A stretch of 32,050 nucleotides of DNA from Arthrobacter celericrescens (GTDB taxonomy: Bacteria; Actinomycetota; Actinomycetes; Actinomycetales; Micrococcaceae), in assembly GCF_003614925.1 (NCBI RefSeq), contig NZ_QYLP01000076.1, positions 1-32,050 of the forward strand, given 5' to 3'. The translations under genes and the position numbers were made by a program. The notes beneath the pieces were generated by a model that searched no databases, was not told where the DNA came from, and saw only the letters and a list, made by a program, of their open reading frames with translations. The number at the start of each line of letters is the position of its first letter. Position 1 is the first letter of the stretch. Shown here one piece after another: positions 18,201 through 25,847 of the stretch.

Positions 18201-18586
18201 GCGTCGATCAGGCGCCGCTCGGCGTCCCAGTCCAGTTGCTTGCAGCCGGCCACCGTGACGGATGGTGCGCGTTCGACGGCGTGCAGCAGTTCGGCGAGTG
18301 CGTTCGGTGCCGGGGCGGCGTCGTCGTGCAGGAGCCAGATCCATTCGGAGCCGGTTCCCTTCGCCGGCGCCAGGGACGCAAGGCCCTCCTTGACGGCACC
18401 GCCGAAGCCGGACTTCGGATGGCTTGAGGAGGTGACGTTGGCGTTGCCCAGTGCCTGCTCCAGCAATGTTGCCGAGTTGTCGTGCGAGCCTGTATCAACA
18501 CCGATGGCGGCATCTGCCGGACGCGTCTGGTCCAACAGAGCCGCCAAGGTCCTGGGGAGATAGCTAGCACCGTTATGGGAGACCAC
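15224..18586 (-). CDS. Large membrane-bound family 2 glycosyltransferase
   Basis: The 1,120-residue product starts with a GT2/GT-A domain (about 1-230): VSHNGASYLPRTLAALL, GVDTGSHDNS, the acidic LLHDDAAP and DDVDLCWR, followed by a membrane segment near 250. A basic linker and at least ten hydrophobic spans follow (about 345-870), then an extracytoplasmic C-terminal region and a final span near 1080. This looks like the actinobacterial cell-envelope GT2 family found with DUF5719 and WhiB. Sugar and acceptor are unknown. The start is uncertain. GTG at 18586 is the first standard start in frame, but it cuts into the first beta strand, since the upstream codons read VHVTAV, a typical GT2 beginning. 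A non-standard start (GTA 18604, ATT 18616 or CTG 18619) is possible. The WhiB gene ends at 18616, so the two are probably an operon. Confidence 0.88.
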   Translation of the reverse strand: MVSHNGASYLPRTLAALLDQTRPADAAIGVDTGSHDNSATLLEQALGNANVTSSSHPKSGFGGAVKEGLASLAPAKGTGSEWIWLLHDDAAPAPNALAELLHAVERAPSVTVAGCKQLDWDAERRLIDAGLSTSRWAERLTLIDADELDQGQYDGRTDTLAVNSAGMLVRRDVWEQLQGFDPALPGVGDDVDLCWRNWLAGNRVVVVPTARMFHVDGRPEGLASPAAARKAQIHLRLKHCPGWAVPVHAAGALLGSVLRFVLSILVKEPGRGLSQLGATVAALARPAALFRGRQAAAQTRKVRRSVIRGLQTSRREVWAHRRSLVEAVGVDEDEDFQPERLSSSLMNSEPTGDAGDDFAALATKDRGWIGTGAVTAAFLALAASVAGLLGVFGASKVTGGGLLPLSADPATIWRTASSWWISLGAGLPGRGDPFDYVLWLLSVIGGGDGNAAMSWLLLLAMPLSAVGAWFAAGALTGLRRFRFIAALLWAAAPALQVAVNQGRAGALLAHVMMPLLVLALLRATGSARGRAAAPGKHSQAAAATGKSTSALPVKALPAKPGSNGTPSWTAAAAAGLVLAVVTASAPSLFLPFALLIVFCGIFLGRRGRTVWWALLPAAMLFLPFAISVLDRPRALLADPGVPLGSDAAPLWQQLLGQPLEFAPDGGLANLPLFGPSGVPWALLLALLVGAPLLILAVAALFVPGRRTRVTRMLWLAAILMLAWSWASAHVATALTGNTLVTPFSGPAVSAAECALLGAAMIGADNLLRYAGRSRRRTEGNPRAAVLPWFSGLTTALLVAGPLAGMTVWATQNALPDSDSGYSRDALGTAPLVHPAAARTLPATAVDHGQGPEQSNTLVITPDDQGGYGSALMRGAGTTLDSLSTIAAARQISGAPGKEQIRGDDAATASIRTAVATIVAGTGVDPRPALEQLGTGFVVLKATDAAAQLTANRIDAVPGLVAVGQTDAGWLWRITPLSDAAAKDAVAAHRARIIDTKGTVTALLPSSGNRVDTTVPDGAAGRKLVLAERFDTGWSAWLDGRRLTATTSGWAQAFTLPARGGDLEVRYVSPGGLWLGVLQVVVIGLTALLAIPMPARRPKPARTIPERRRKEQSLPKERSSV

Positions 18587-18615
18587 AACGGCAGTAACGT
18601 GTACTGCTTCGAGAA

Positions 18616-19170
18616 TCAGACTGCTCGCTTCCTCAACCGCCGGCGCTCCCGCTCGGAGAGACCGCCCCAGATGCCGAACCGTTCATCGTTGGCCAGCGCA
18701 TACTCCAGGCACTGGGCGCGGACGTTGCACGCTCCGCAGACCTTCTTCGCGTCGCGGGTCGACCCGCCTTTTTCGGGGAAGAACGCCTCAGGGTCGGTCT
18801 GGGCGCAGAGCGCGTCGCCCTGCCACCCCAGTTCGCCCTCGTCGTCGAAGTCGTCGAGGCCCGGGAGTCCGATCCACACAGGCTGGGCGGGTGCGCCGGC
18901 CGGGCGGTGGAAATCCATGGGCGGGTCGTCGAGGCCGTCGGCGGAATCGTCCTCGCCGAGCAGGGCCTCGTTTTCGTGTGCTTCGTGTTCGGCCAGCAGG
19001 GCCGTTGCCTGGTCCTCGAGCGATTCCCGTGTCGCCTCGTGGTACCGTTCTGCCGCAGCAGGATCAGCAGGATCCACATACCAATCGCCCGGGACTTCCC
19101 TCGAGCGGTACTTCACCGACGCAATTTCTGCGACGGCTGCATCTTCCTGGATTCTCAACGCTTGCCCCAT
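18616..19170 (-). CDS. whiB: WhiB-family iron-sulfur transcriptional regulator, WhiB2/WhmD-like
   Basis: The C-terminal 70 residues hold the WhiB domain: Cys122, Cys145, Cys148 and Cys154 (C-x22-C-x2-C-x5-C) to bind a 4Fe-4S cluster, the GIWGG turn and a basic tail, SERERRRLRKR, that contacts DNA. WhiB2-type proteins control cell division and septation in actinobacteria and act with the primary sigma factor. The family is usually 80-130 residues; this protein has 184. The extra 110 N-terminal residues are acidic (EALLGEDDSADGLDD) and unlike known domains. The start is well supported: ATG at 19170 follows AGGAGG with a 6-nt spacer. The promoter region carries a perfect palindrome. The glycosyltransferase follows at once, as in Streptomyces and mycobacterial relatives of this locus. 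Confidence 0.93.
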   Translation of the reverse strand: MGQALRIQEDAAVAEIASVKYRSREVPGDWYVDPADPAAAERYHEATRESLEDQATALLAEHEAHENEALLGEDDSADGLDDPPMDFHRPAGAPAQPVWIGLPGLDDFDDEGELGWQGDALCAQTDPEAFFPEKGGSTRDAKKVCGACNVRAQCLEYALANDERFGIWGGLSERERRRLRKRAV

Positions 19171-19258
19171 GGCGTCCCTCCTGATGTTGCAGCCGCTGCT
19201 TGAATGGTCAGGTACTCGGTTGTGTACGCAATAACTGCGCAGCGGCGATTGATTACTA

Positions 19259-19288
19259 ATTACACGCGTGTAACTACCGGGGCGTCAA
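19259..19288 (-). promoter_or_regulatory. Probable whiB promoter
   Basis: On the minus strand TTGACG (19283-19288) and TGTAAT (19259-19264) are separated by 18 bp, a good -35/-10 pair. Transcription would start near 19252, leaving a leader of about 80 nt that contains the AGGAGG site. Confidence 0.55.
19260..19273. promoter_or_regulatory. Perfect 14-bp palindrome overlapping the whiB -10, candidate operator
   Basis: TTACACGCGTGTAA is a perfect palindrome lying in the spacer and -10 of the whiB promoter. Its halves match the TnACnC/GnGTnA half-sites of the BldD consensus, but with one more central base than that consensus. Whether BldD or another regulator binds is unknown. Confidence 0.5.
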
Positions 19289-19539
19289 GCCGCGCCGGGA
19301 TAATAATCACCACATGCCGCCTTGGTACGCCGCGCCACGCCCGGGAATTTTCCGCCACGATCCGCGCGACGACGGGAAAGCGGAAGCGAAATTCCACTTA
19401 GCCTGAACTTTCGCTGAATTTCCGCGGATGGCGGAATTCTCCGCACACCAATTTACTGCGGGTGCGTGGCGCAAATCACAGCACCGCGCGCCCGTCATCT
19501 TCCCGCGCGCCCCGGCCGGGCGCGTGGGAAGATTTAGCC
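19274..19539. other. Gene-free region upstream of the TIGR03089 gene
   Basis: The whiB/TIGR03089 gap (19171-19539) is one of the few A+T-richer stretches in the window. Besides the whiB promoter it holds several GAATTT/AAATTC-centred motifs with GC flanks (near 19347, 19389, 19418 and 19431), for example GCGGAATTCTCCGC. GGGAAG lies about 8 nt before the ATG at 19540. I see no gene, RNA or obvious terminator here. Confidence 0.5.
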
Positions 19540-20286
19540 ATGAGCATCCCGGCAATGAACCTGATGACTGCGCTCCGCTCCGGCCACGCCACTTCGCCCC
19601 GCCTCACCTGGTACGGCCCCGATTCCGAACGGATCGAACTGTCCGGCCGTGTGCTGGACAACTGGGTGGCGAAGACTGCCAACCTCCTCCAGGACGAGCT
19701 CGACGCCGGTCCGGGGATTTCGCTGCGCCTGGAACTGCCGGCGCACTGGAAGTCCCTCGTGTGGGCGCTGGCTGCCTGGCAGCTGGGCATGGAACTGGTG
19801 CTCGACGGCGGCCCGGCGGACCTGCTCGCCACCTCCAGTCCCGGGGACAACGGGTCCGAAGACGCAGGCGACGGAGCCACCGCCGGTTTTGACGCCGTCG
19901 TCGCCGTCCCGCTGGCAGCGCTGGCCATGCGCTGGCCGGGGGCGCTGCCGCCCGGCGTCCTGGACTACGCGGCGGAGGTGCGCTCCCACGGCGATGTGTT
20001 CATGCCGTATTCGGAAGCGGAGCCGGGCTTGTCGGCGCTGCGCCTTCCCGGCCGCGGGTTCAGCCACGGGGAATTGCTGACAGGGTTCGCCACGGCGGGG
20101 CCGGCCGCCGGCGAAGGGGCACACGACGAAGGCTCCCGCATCCTGGTGCGCGCCGGCGACGGGCTGGATGCCGCATTGGCCGAGGCGCTGGGCTGCTGGG
20201 ACCGGGGCGGCTCGATCGTGCTGGTCCACCCCGATGTCGAGGTGACCGAGCACCTCCTGCAGAACGAGCGCGTCAGCGGCGCTTGA
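19540..20286 (+). CDS. TIGR03089 family protein
   Basis: The 248-residue protein matches the actinobacterial TIGR03089 family: MNLMTALRSGHATSPRLTWYGPDSERIELSGRVLDNWVAKTAN at the start (whole match spans about residues 6-50), then LVWALAAWQLGMELV and VVAVPLAALAMRWPGALPPGVLDYAAEVRSHGDVF. The family resembles the N-terminal part of AMP-binding acyl-CoA synthetases but lacks the catalytic and C-terminal domains, so it is not expected to adenylate substrates. The function is unknown. ATG at 19540 has GGGAAG upstream. The mycobacterial counterpart (Rv3268, from memory) is also near whiB2, LCP and pur genes. The last 14 bp overlap the convergent GtrA gene. Confidence 0.85.
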   Translation: MSIPAMNLMTALRSGHATSPRLTWYGPDSERIELSGRVLDNWVAKTANLLQDELDAGPGISLRLELPAHWKSLVWALAAWQLGMELVLDGGPADLLATSSPGDNGSEDAGDGATAGFDAVVAVPLAALAMRWPGALPPGVLDYAAEVRSHGDVFMPYSEAEPGLSALRLPGRGFSHGELLTGFATAGPAAGEGAHDEGSRILVRAGDGLDAALAEALGCWDRGGSIVLVHPDVEVTEHLLQNERVSGA

Positions 20287-20884
20287 TGGATTCCGGGTCG
20301 CCGGCCTGGCCAGCTCCGGAGCTGTTGACCTCGGATTGACCGGCAATGGAAATGTCCGCTTCGCGCTGGGCCGCCAGGGCCTTGGATGCCTTGTGGTGGA
20401 GTTCGATGAGCTCGTGGTCGTGGGAGAACTCCGGCTCTTCATCGAGTTCCTGGTTGAACACCAGGAAGCGGTAGGCGAAGAAACGGACCACGGTGGCCAC
20501 AAGGATGCCGAAGACGCCCGCGGCAAACAGCAGGTTCTTGTCGGTGATGTGCAGCCAATAGTTCGCAATGAAGGTGAACCCGGTGGAAATACCGATGCCG
20601 ATGCCGTTGATAATGGCGAACATCACGAATTCCCGCAGCACATTGTCCTGCCGCCGGTGGCGGAAGGTCCAGAAACGGTTGGCAACCCAGGAGAAGATGG
20701 TGGCCAGGACTGCTCCGACGAAACGGGCCTTGGACGGACTGTCGGACATCGGGCCGTGCATCAGGTAGTACGTGAGCCCGTTGTCAATGACGAACGCCAC
20801 ACCGCCGACAGCGCCGAACTTGGCCACCTCGCGCCAAAAGAGCGAGGCAAAGCCGCGAATGCGATCTGCAAGTGTGGTGATCAT
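20273..20884 (-). CDS. GtrA family membrane protein
   Basis: The 203-residue protein has four membrane segments in the GtrA pattern: FGAVGGVAFVIDNGLTYYLM, VGAVLATIFSWVANRFWTF, FVMFAIINGIGIGISTGFTF and a last span near 130-150 ending FFAYRFLVFN. GtrA-type proteins help move polyprenyl-linked sugars across the membrane or take part in cell-wall polysaccharide synthesis. The C-terminal 50 residues are soluble and variable. ATG at 20884 has GGAGGG 2-7 nt upstream. The gene is divergent from purK, as with Rv3277 and purK in mycobacteria (from memory). It may serve the LCP or glycosyltransferase genes of this window. Confidence 0.92.
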   Translation of the reverse strand: MITTLADRIRGFASLFWREVAKFGAVGGVAFVIDNGLTYYLMHGPMSDSPSKARFVGAVLATIFSWVANRFWTFRHRRQDNVLREFVMFAIINGIGIGISTGFTFIANYWLHITDKNLLFAAGVFGILVATVVRFFAYRFLVFNQELDEEPEFSHDHELIELHHKASKALAAQREADISIAGQSEVNSSGAGQAGDPESIKRR

Positions 20885-21077
20885 GACCCTCCAAGGCCTG
20901 GTGAACTGGGGCCGACGGGCCGAACCACCATTTTAGCGCCGTTTCCTTGGCGCCGACTGCAGGGAATGCTGCCGCCCGCCGCTTTGCCGCCGCTTTCCGC
21001 GCGCTTTCCGGCCCCTTTCGCGCCCCCGAAAGGGTTCCCCGGGCGGCACGGAATCCCGCATCTGCCCTGCTGTTCGG

Positions 21078-21083
21078 TAGGCT
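21078..21083 (+). promoter_or_regulatory. -10 box for leaderless purK transcript
   Basis: TAGGCT lies seven bases before the GTG at 21091, and no ribosome site is present. No clear -35 is visible. Confidence 0.5.
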
Positions 21084-21090
21084 GAACCCT

Positions 21091-22275
21091 GTGACTTTTC
21101 CTGTTATTGGCGTTGTTGGCGGCGGCCAGCTCGCACGAATGATGGCCCCGGCAGCAACTGCCCTCGGTTTCGAGCTCCGTGTTCTCGCCGAAGGCGAGGA
21201 CGTCTCCGCGGCACGCGCGGTAGCCACGGCACCGGTGGGCGACTACAAGGACCTGGATGCACTCCTTGAGTTCGCCAAGGGCCTGGACGTGATGACCTTC
21301 GACCACGAGCACGTCCCCACCGACCACCTGCGGGCGCTCATCGACGCCGGCGTCAATGTCCAGCCGGGCCCGGACGCCCTGGTCCACGCCCAGGACAAGC
21401 TGGTGATGCGCGCGGCCATCGACCGCCTCGGCCTGCCCAACCCGGCCTGGGCGGCGGTGCGCACCATCGCCGAACTGGTGGACTTCGGCACGGAAACCGG
21501 CTGGCCCGTGGTCCTGAAGACCCCGCGCGGCGGGTACGACGGCAAGGGCGTGCGGATCGTGCACTCGCCCGCCGAGGCCGAGGAGACGGCCGGCTGGTTC
21601 GAGGCCATGAGCCCGCTGCTGGCCGAAGCGAAGGTCGACTTCAGCCGCGAACTGTCGGCCCTGGTGGCCAGGACCCCCGGCGGCGAATCCCGTGCCTGGC
21701 CGGTGGCCCACACCATCCAGGTGGACGGCGTCTGCGACGAGGTCATCGCGCCCGCGCAGGACATCCCCGTGGAGGTCGCCGCCGCCGCGGAGGAGGCCGC
21801 GCTGCGGATCGCCGAAGAACTCGGCGTCACCGGCGTGATGGCCGCGGAACTCTTCGAAACTCCGGGAGTCGGCGTCGGCTTCCTGATCAACGAGCTGGCC
21901 ATGCGCCCGCACAACACGGGCCACTGGACCCAGGACGGATCCGTCACGAGCCAGTTCGAACAGCACCTGCGGGCCGTCCTGGACCTTCCGCTGGGCGCCA
22001 CCGACGTGCTCGGTTCGGTTGCCGTGATGAAGAACTTCCTGGGCGGGGACAACGAGGACCTGTTCAGCGCCTACCCGCAGGCACTGGCCTACGAGCCTGC
22101 CGCGAAGGTGCATTGCTATGGCAAGTCCGTCCGGGCCGGGCGCAAGATCGGCCACGTCAACCTCGTGGGCGATTCCGTCTTCGAGATCGACAACCTCCGC
22201 CGCCGCGCCACCGTGGTGGCCGGCATCATCCGCGACGGCCGCGTGCCGGCAGAATTCCCCGAGGAGACCGCATGA
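21091..22275 (+). CDS. purK: 5-(carboxyamino)imidazole ribonucleotide synthase
   Basis: PurK uses ATP and bicarbonate to carboxylate 5-aminoimidazole ribonucleotide in purine synthesis. The 394-residue protein has the N-terminal [13 protein letters not shown], the ATP-grasp stretch [16 protein letters not shown], and metal/ATP-binding elements near [10 protein letters not shown] and [15 protein letters not shown], followed by [17 protein letters not shown]. The frame is open further upstream, but the GTG at 21091 directly precedes [11 protein letters not shown] and lies seven nt after a TAGGCT -10 box. The stop overlaps the purE start by 4 bp (ATGA), so the two are co-transcribed and translationally coupled. 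Confidence 0.97.
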   Translation: MTFPVIGVVGGGQLARMMAPAATALGFELRVLAEGEDVSAARAVATAPVGDYKDLDALLEFAKGLDVMTFDHEHVPTDHLRALIDAGVNVQPGPDALVHAQDKLVMRAAIDRLGLPNPAWAAVRTIAELVDFGTETGWPVVLKTPRGGYDGKGVRIVHSPAEAEETAGWFEAMSPLLAEAKVDFSRELSALVARTPGGESRAWPVAHTIQVDGVCDEVIAPAQDIPVEVAAAAEEAALRIAEELGVTGVMAAELFETPGVGVGFLINELAMRPHNTGHWTQDGSVTSQFEQHLRAVLDLPLGATDVLGSVAVMKNFLGGDNEDLFSAYPQALAYEPAAKVHCYGKSVRAGRKIGHVNLVGDSVFEIDNLRRRATVVAGIIRDGRVPAEFPEETA

Positions 22276-22835
22276 GTGCACAGAACGCCGCCCCGATCGT
22301 AGGCCTCGTGATGGGCTCGGACTCCGACTGGCCCGTCATGGAAGCCGCCGCCGACGCCCTCGCCGAATTCGGCATCCCCTTCGAGGCCGACGTCGTCTCC
22401 GCGCACCGGATGCCCACCGAAATGATCCGCTACGGGCAGACAGCCCATGAGCGCGGCATCCGCGTCATCATCGCTGGCGCCGGCGGCGCCGCACACCTGC
22501 CGGGCATGCTCGCCTCCGTCACTCCCCTGCCGGTCATCGGCGTGCCCGTGCCGCTGAAGACCCTGGACGGCATGGACTCGCTGCTGTCCATCGTGCAGAT
22601 GCCCGCCGGCGTCCCGGTGGCCACGGTCTCGATCGGCGGCGCACGCAACGCCGGCCTGCTCGCCGTGCGCATGCTGGCGTCCGGCAGCGACGACCTCGCC
22701 GCGCGCCTGCAGGGTGAGCTGCTCGAGTTCGCGCAGGAACTGAACAACGTGGCCTCGGCCAAGGGCGCCAAGCTGCGCGACAAGGTGGCAGAAGTCTTCT
22801 CCCAGGACAACGTCTCCGCCCGGAGCAGCCGCTAA
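22272..22835 (+). CDS. purE: 5-(carboxyamino)imidazole ribonucleotide mutase
   Basis: PurE moves the carboxyl group of N5-CAIR to C4, the step after PurK. The 187-residue protein carries [13 protein letters not shown], the conserved SAHRMP with the catalytic His, and [11 protein letters not shown] followed by [13 protein letters not shown] at 22272 has GAGGAG 5 nt upstream and overlaps the purK stop. Beyond the usual length of about 165 residues there is a small variable C-terminal tail ([16 protein letters not shown]). The LCP gene begins 14 bp later and may be part of the same transcript. Confidence 0.97.
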   Translation: MSAQNAAPIVGLVMGSDSDWPVMEAAADALAEFGIPFEADVVSAHRMPTEMIRYGQTAHERGIRVIIAGAGGAAHLPGMLASVTPLPVIGVPVPLKTLDGMDSLLSIVQMPAGVPVATVSIGGARNAGLLAVRMLASGSDDLAARLQGELLEFAQELNNVASAKGAKLRDKVAEVFSQDNVSARSSR

Positions 22836-22849
22836 GGGAGGCCGCGCCG

Positions 22850-24535
22850 ATGACAAGGAGCCAGACGAGCAACCAGTCCAGCCCCAAGGAACACCACAAC
22901 ACAGCCGCACTCACCGACCCGGTCCGGTTTCCGGCCTCCGCGAGTGCGCCCGTGCGGACCAAGCGCGCCTTCGTCCTGCTCCTGATGACGCTGCTCCTGC
23001 CAGGCAGCGCGCAACTGGTGGCCGGTGACCGCAAGCTGGGGAGGATAGCCCTCCGGGTGACTTTCACGGTCTGGGCCCTGGCGCTGCTGACGCTGGCGTT
23101 GGCCCTGTTCAACCGCTCCCTGCTGCTGGTCCTGGTCACGCACCCGGTGGCGTCCCTGGTGCTGATCGTGCTCCTGCTCGCCCTCGCCGCCGGCTGGGCC
23201 CTGCTCTTCGTGAACACCTTCCGGATCATCCGGCCGGTGCTGCTGGCCCCCGGCATGCGGCCGATTGTCGCCGTCGCGCTGGTGCTCGCCCTGGTGATCG
23301 GCAGCGGATCCCTCAGCTACCTGGCGTACGTGCTGAACGTGGGCCGCAACGCCATCGGCAGCATCTTCGCCAACGGCCCGGCCTTGGAACCCGTGGACGG
23401 GCGCTACAACTTCCTCATGATGGGCGGCGATGCCGGCGACGGCCGCACCGGCCGGCGCCCGGACAGCCTCTCGGTGATGAGCGTCGACGCCGACACCGGG
23501 CAAAGCGCCATCATCTCGGTACCGCGCAACCTCCAGAACGCCCAGTTCAGCGAGGACTCCCCGATGCGCCGGATCTATCCCGACGGCTACAACTGCGGCA
23601 ACGAATGCCTCATCAACGCCATCAACACCGAGGTGACCAACGAGTACACCGATCTCTACCCTGGCGTGGCCGATCCCGGTGCACAGGCCACCATGGAAGC
23701 GGTGTCCGGAAGCCTCGGCATCACCATCCAGGCCTACGTGGTGGTGGACATGGACGGCTTCTCCAAGCTGATCGACGCCATGGGCGGTATCCGGATCAAG
23801 GCCGGCGGCTGGGTACCCATCAGCGGCGGCATGCTCCCGGGCAGCGACAGCCGGCACGTCAAGCCCGACGGCTGGATCCCCGCCGGCGAACAGAAGCTCA
23901 ACGGCTTCCAGGCCCAGTGGTACAGCCGCTCCCGGGAGAACGTGGACGACTTCGCCCGGATTTCCCGCCAGCAGTGCGTCCAGCAGGCCATGCTCAAGCA
24001 GCTGGATCCGGCCACGCTGCTGTCCAAGTTCGAAGCCATCGCCGACGCCGGCACCAAGGTGGTGGAATCCAACATCTCCTCCGCCCAGCTGGGCAGCTTC
24101 GTGGACCTGGCCATCAAGTCCAAGAGCCAGCCGGTCACCCGCCTGACCATCGGCCCGCCGGACTTCGATGCCGGGTTCTCCACCGTGCCGGACTTCAACG
24201 TCATCCATGAGCGCGTGCAGAAGCTGCTTGAGACAAAGCCGAGCCCCAAGGCCGGTGCGGTGCAGGAGGACTCCCTGGCCGGCGTCGGGCCGTCGGTCCC
24301 CGGGAGCGGCCCGCAGGCCGGCGGCGGCCCTGCGCAGGCGCCCGCCCAGGCGGCTTCGGCCCAGGCGGCGCCCGCCCAGGCCACCGCGGAGACAACGGAC
24401 GACTTCACGCCCGTGACCACCCGCCCGGACGGCCAGCCGATCACGGCCGCCTACCTGAACTCGCTCTACGACATCCAGGACTATGCGACGCTTGAACTGC
24501 TGCTGGCGAACAACGGCCAGTGCCGCCCCCTGTAG
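22850..24535 (+). CDS. LytR-CpsA-Psr (LCP) family cell-envelope ligase
   Basis: LCP proteins move undecaprenyl-linked glycopolymers onto peptidoglycan outside the membrane. The 561-residue product has a short cytoplasmic start, about four hydrophobic spans (roughly 40-160, more than the usual single anchor), and an LCP domain from about 180: DGRTGRRPDSLSVMSVD, AIISVPRNLQ with the conserved Arg, GYNCGNECLINAI, YVVVDMDGFSKLIDAMGGI and WYSRSRENVDDFARISRQQ. Two cysteines in YNCGNEC may form a disulfide. The C-terminal region (about 470-530) is rich in Ala, Gln and Pro. ATG at 22850 has GGGAGG upstream. The gene is just after purE and before manA, as expected for an envelope block. Confidence 0.93.
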   Translation: MTRSQTSNQSSPKEHHNTAALTDPVRFPASASAPVRTKRAFVLLLMTLLLPGSAQLVAGDRKLGRIALRVTFTVWALALLTLALALFNRSLLLVLVTHPVASLVLIVLLLALAAGWALLFVNTFRIIRPVLLAPGMRPIVAVALVLALVIGSGSLSYLAYVLNVGRNAIGSIFANGPALEPVDGRYNFLMMGGDAGDGRTGRRPDSLSVMSVDADTGQSAIISVPRNLQNAQFSEDSPMRRIYPDGYNCGNECLINAINTEVTNEYTDLYPGVADPGAQATMEAVSGSLGITIQAYVVVDMDGFSKLIDAMGGIRIKAGGWVPISGGMLPGSDSRHVKPDGWIPAGEQKLNGFQAQWYSRSRENVDDFARISRQQCVQQAMLKQLDPATLLSKFEAIADAGTKVVESNISSAQLGSFVDLAIKSKSQPVTRLTIGPPDFDAGFSTVPDFNVIHERVQKLLETKPSPKAGAVQEDSLAGVGPSVPGSGPQAGGGPAQAPAQAASAQAAPAQATAETTDDFTPVTTRPDGQPITAAYLNSLYDIQDYATLELLLANNGQCRPL

Positions 24536-24582
24536 TCTCTTCGTTTCAGCGTTAACCCCTTCAGCGACAAGGATTCCTGCCC

Positions 24583-25845
24583 GTGTACCAGCTTGAGAAC
24601 GTGCTGCGCCCCTACGCCTGGGGGTCGACGACGGCGATCTCCGCCCTGTTGGGCACCACCGCCTCGGGCGGTCCGGAGGCGGAGTTGTGGATCGGCGCGC
24701 ATCCCGGCTCGCCGTCGATCGCCAGCCGTCCCGGGGCCTCACCGCTTCCGCTGGACGCCCTGATCGCCGAGGACCCTGAGCATTTCCTGGGCGCGGCCAG
24801 CGTGGCGGAGTTCGGGCCGCGGCTGCCGTTCCTCGGCAAGCTGCTGGCCGCGGACAAGCCGCTCTCCCTGCAGGTCCATCCCAGCCTGGAGCAGTCCCGC
24901 GAGGGGTTCGCGCGCGAGAACGCAGCCGGCGTCGCCCAGGACGCGGCCGAACGCAATTACCGCGACGACAACCACAAGCCCGAGATGATCTTCGCCCTCA
25001 CGCCGTTCCGGGCACTGTGCGGATTCCGTCCGGCAGCCGAGTCCCGGGCCATCTTCGAGCACCTGGCCGAACTGGTGGAGGCCACCGGTGCCGACACGTC
25101 CGTGCTCCGGAACGTGATCGCCGAGCTCTCCGGGCCGGATGAGTCCGAAGCGCTGAGGGGTGCCTTCAGCGCCCTCATCTCCGGCGGTGACGCCGTGGCC
25201 GAGGCGGTGGCCGCAGCAGGTGCCGCCGTCGATGCCGCCGACTTCGGTGCCGCCGGATCCCTGGACCCGCACGCCACCACGCTCACGGCCATGCTCGGCA
25301 TCGGCAAGGAGTTCCCCGGCGACCCCGGTGTGCTGATTTCCCTGATGCTGAACCTTGTGTCGCTGGCCCCCGGCGAGGCGATGTACCTGCCGGCCGGCAA
25401 CATCCACGCCTATATCAAGGGCCTGGGCGTGGAGGTCATGGCGAGCTCGGACAACGTGCTGCGCGGCGGACTCACGCCCAAGCACATCGACATTCCGGAG
25501 CTCATGAAGACGGTGGATTTCGCACCGATCGGCGTCCCGCGGGTGGAGGCAGCCACGTCCGAGTTCGGCCAGGAACTCTATGCGCCGCCGTTCCGTGAAT
25601 TCCAGCTCCAGCGCATCGAGCTGGCTCCCGGCGCGGAACCGGTGCCGCTCGCGCAGTCCGGGCCCGCCGTCGTCGTGGTGGTTGCAGGTGCCATGCTGCT
25701 GGACTCCCCCAAGAGCGAACTGCGGCTGGAGCGTGGCGGCAGCGCCTTCGTGCCGGCGGCGGAGAACCCCGTCATGGTGCACGCGGTGTCCGGCGCTTCG
25801 GCGAGCAGCGTCGCGTTCGCCATCACCACGAGCCTGGAAAGCTGA
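24583..25845 (+). CDS. manA: Mannose-6-phosphate isomerase, class I
   Basis: ManA interconverts fructose-6-phosphate and mannose-6-phosphate, feeding GDP-mannose and polyprenyl-phosphate mannose for glycans and for the protein O-mannosyltransferase. The 420-residue protein shows YAWGSTTAISALLG, the zinc-site segments KPLSLQVHPS and NHKPEMIFALTPFRALCGFR, and the class I signature PAGNIHAYIKGLGVEVMASS, ending in NVLRGGLTPKHIDI. GTG at 24583 has AAGGA about 10 nt upstream. It lies 47 bp after the LCP gene and 2 bp before the FemAB-type gene, so all three could be read together. Confidence 0.96.
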   Translation: MYQLENVLRPYAWGSTTAISALLGTTASGGPEAELWIGAHPGSPSIASRPGASPLPLDALIAEDPEHFLGAASVAEFGPRLPFLGKLLAADKPLSLQVHPSLEQSREGFARENAAGVAQDAAERNYRDDNHKPEMIFALTPFRALCGFRPAAESRAIFEHLAELVEATGADTSVLRNVIAELSGPDESEALRGAFSALISGGDAVAEAVAAAGAAVDAADFGAAGSLDPHATTLTAMLGIGKEFPGDPGVLISLMLNLVSLAPGEAMYLPAGNIHAYIKGLGVEVMASSDNVLRGGLTPKHIDIPELMKTVDFAPIGVPRVEAATSEFGQELYAPPFREFQLQRIELAPGAEPVPLAQSGPAVVVVVAGAMLLDSPKSELRLERGGSAFVPAAENPVMVHAVSGASASSVAFAITTSLES

Positions 25846-25847
25846 CC

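Noticed and set aside
16400..18427. Long plus-strand frame opposite the glycosyltransferase
   Set aside because: Arg/Gln/Gly-rich translation without domains; the opposite strand has clear GT2 motifs.
22832..24742. Minus-strand frame opposite the LCP gene, and a similar one at 24739-26157
   Set aside because: Both are antisense shadows of recognised genes, rich in Arg, Gly and His, with no ribosome site.
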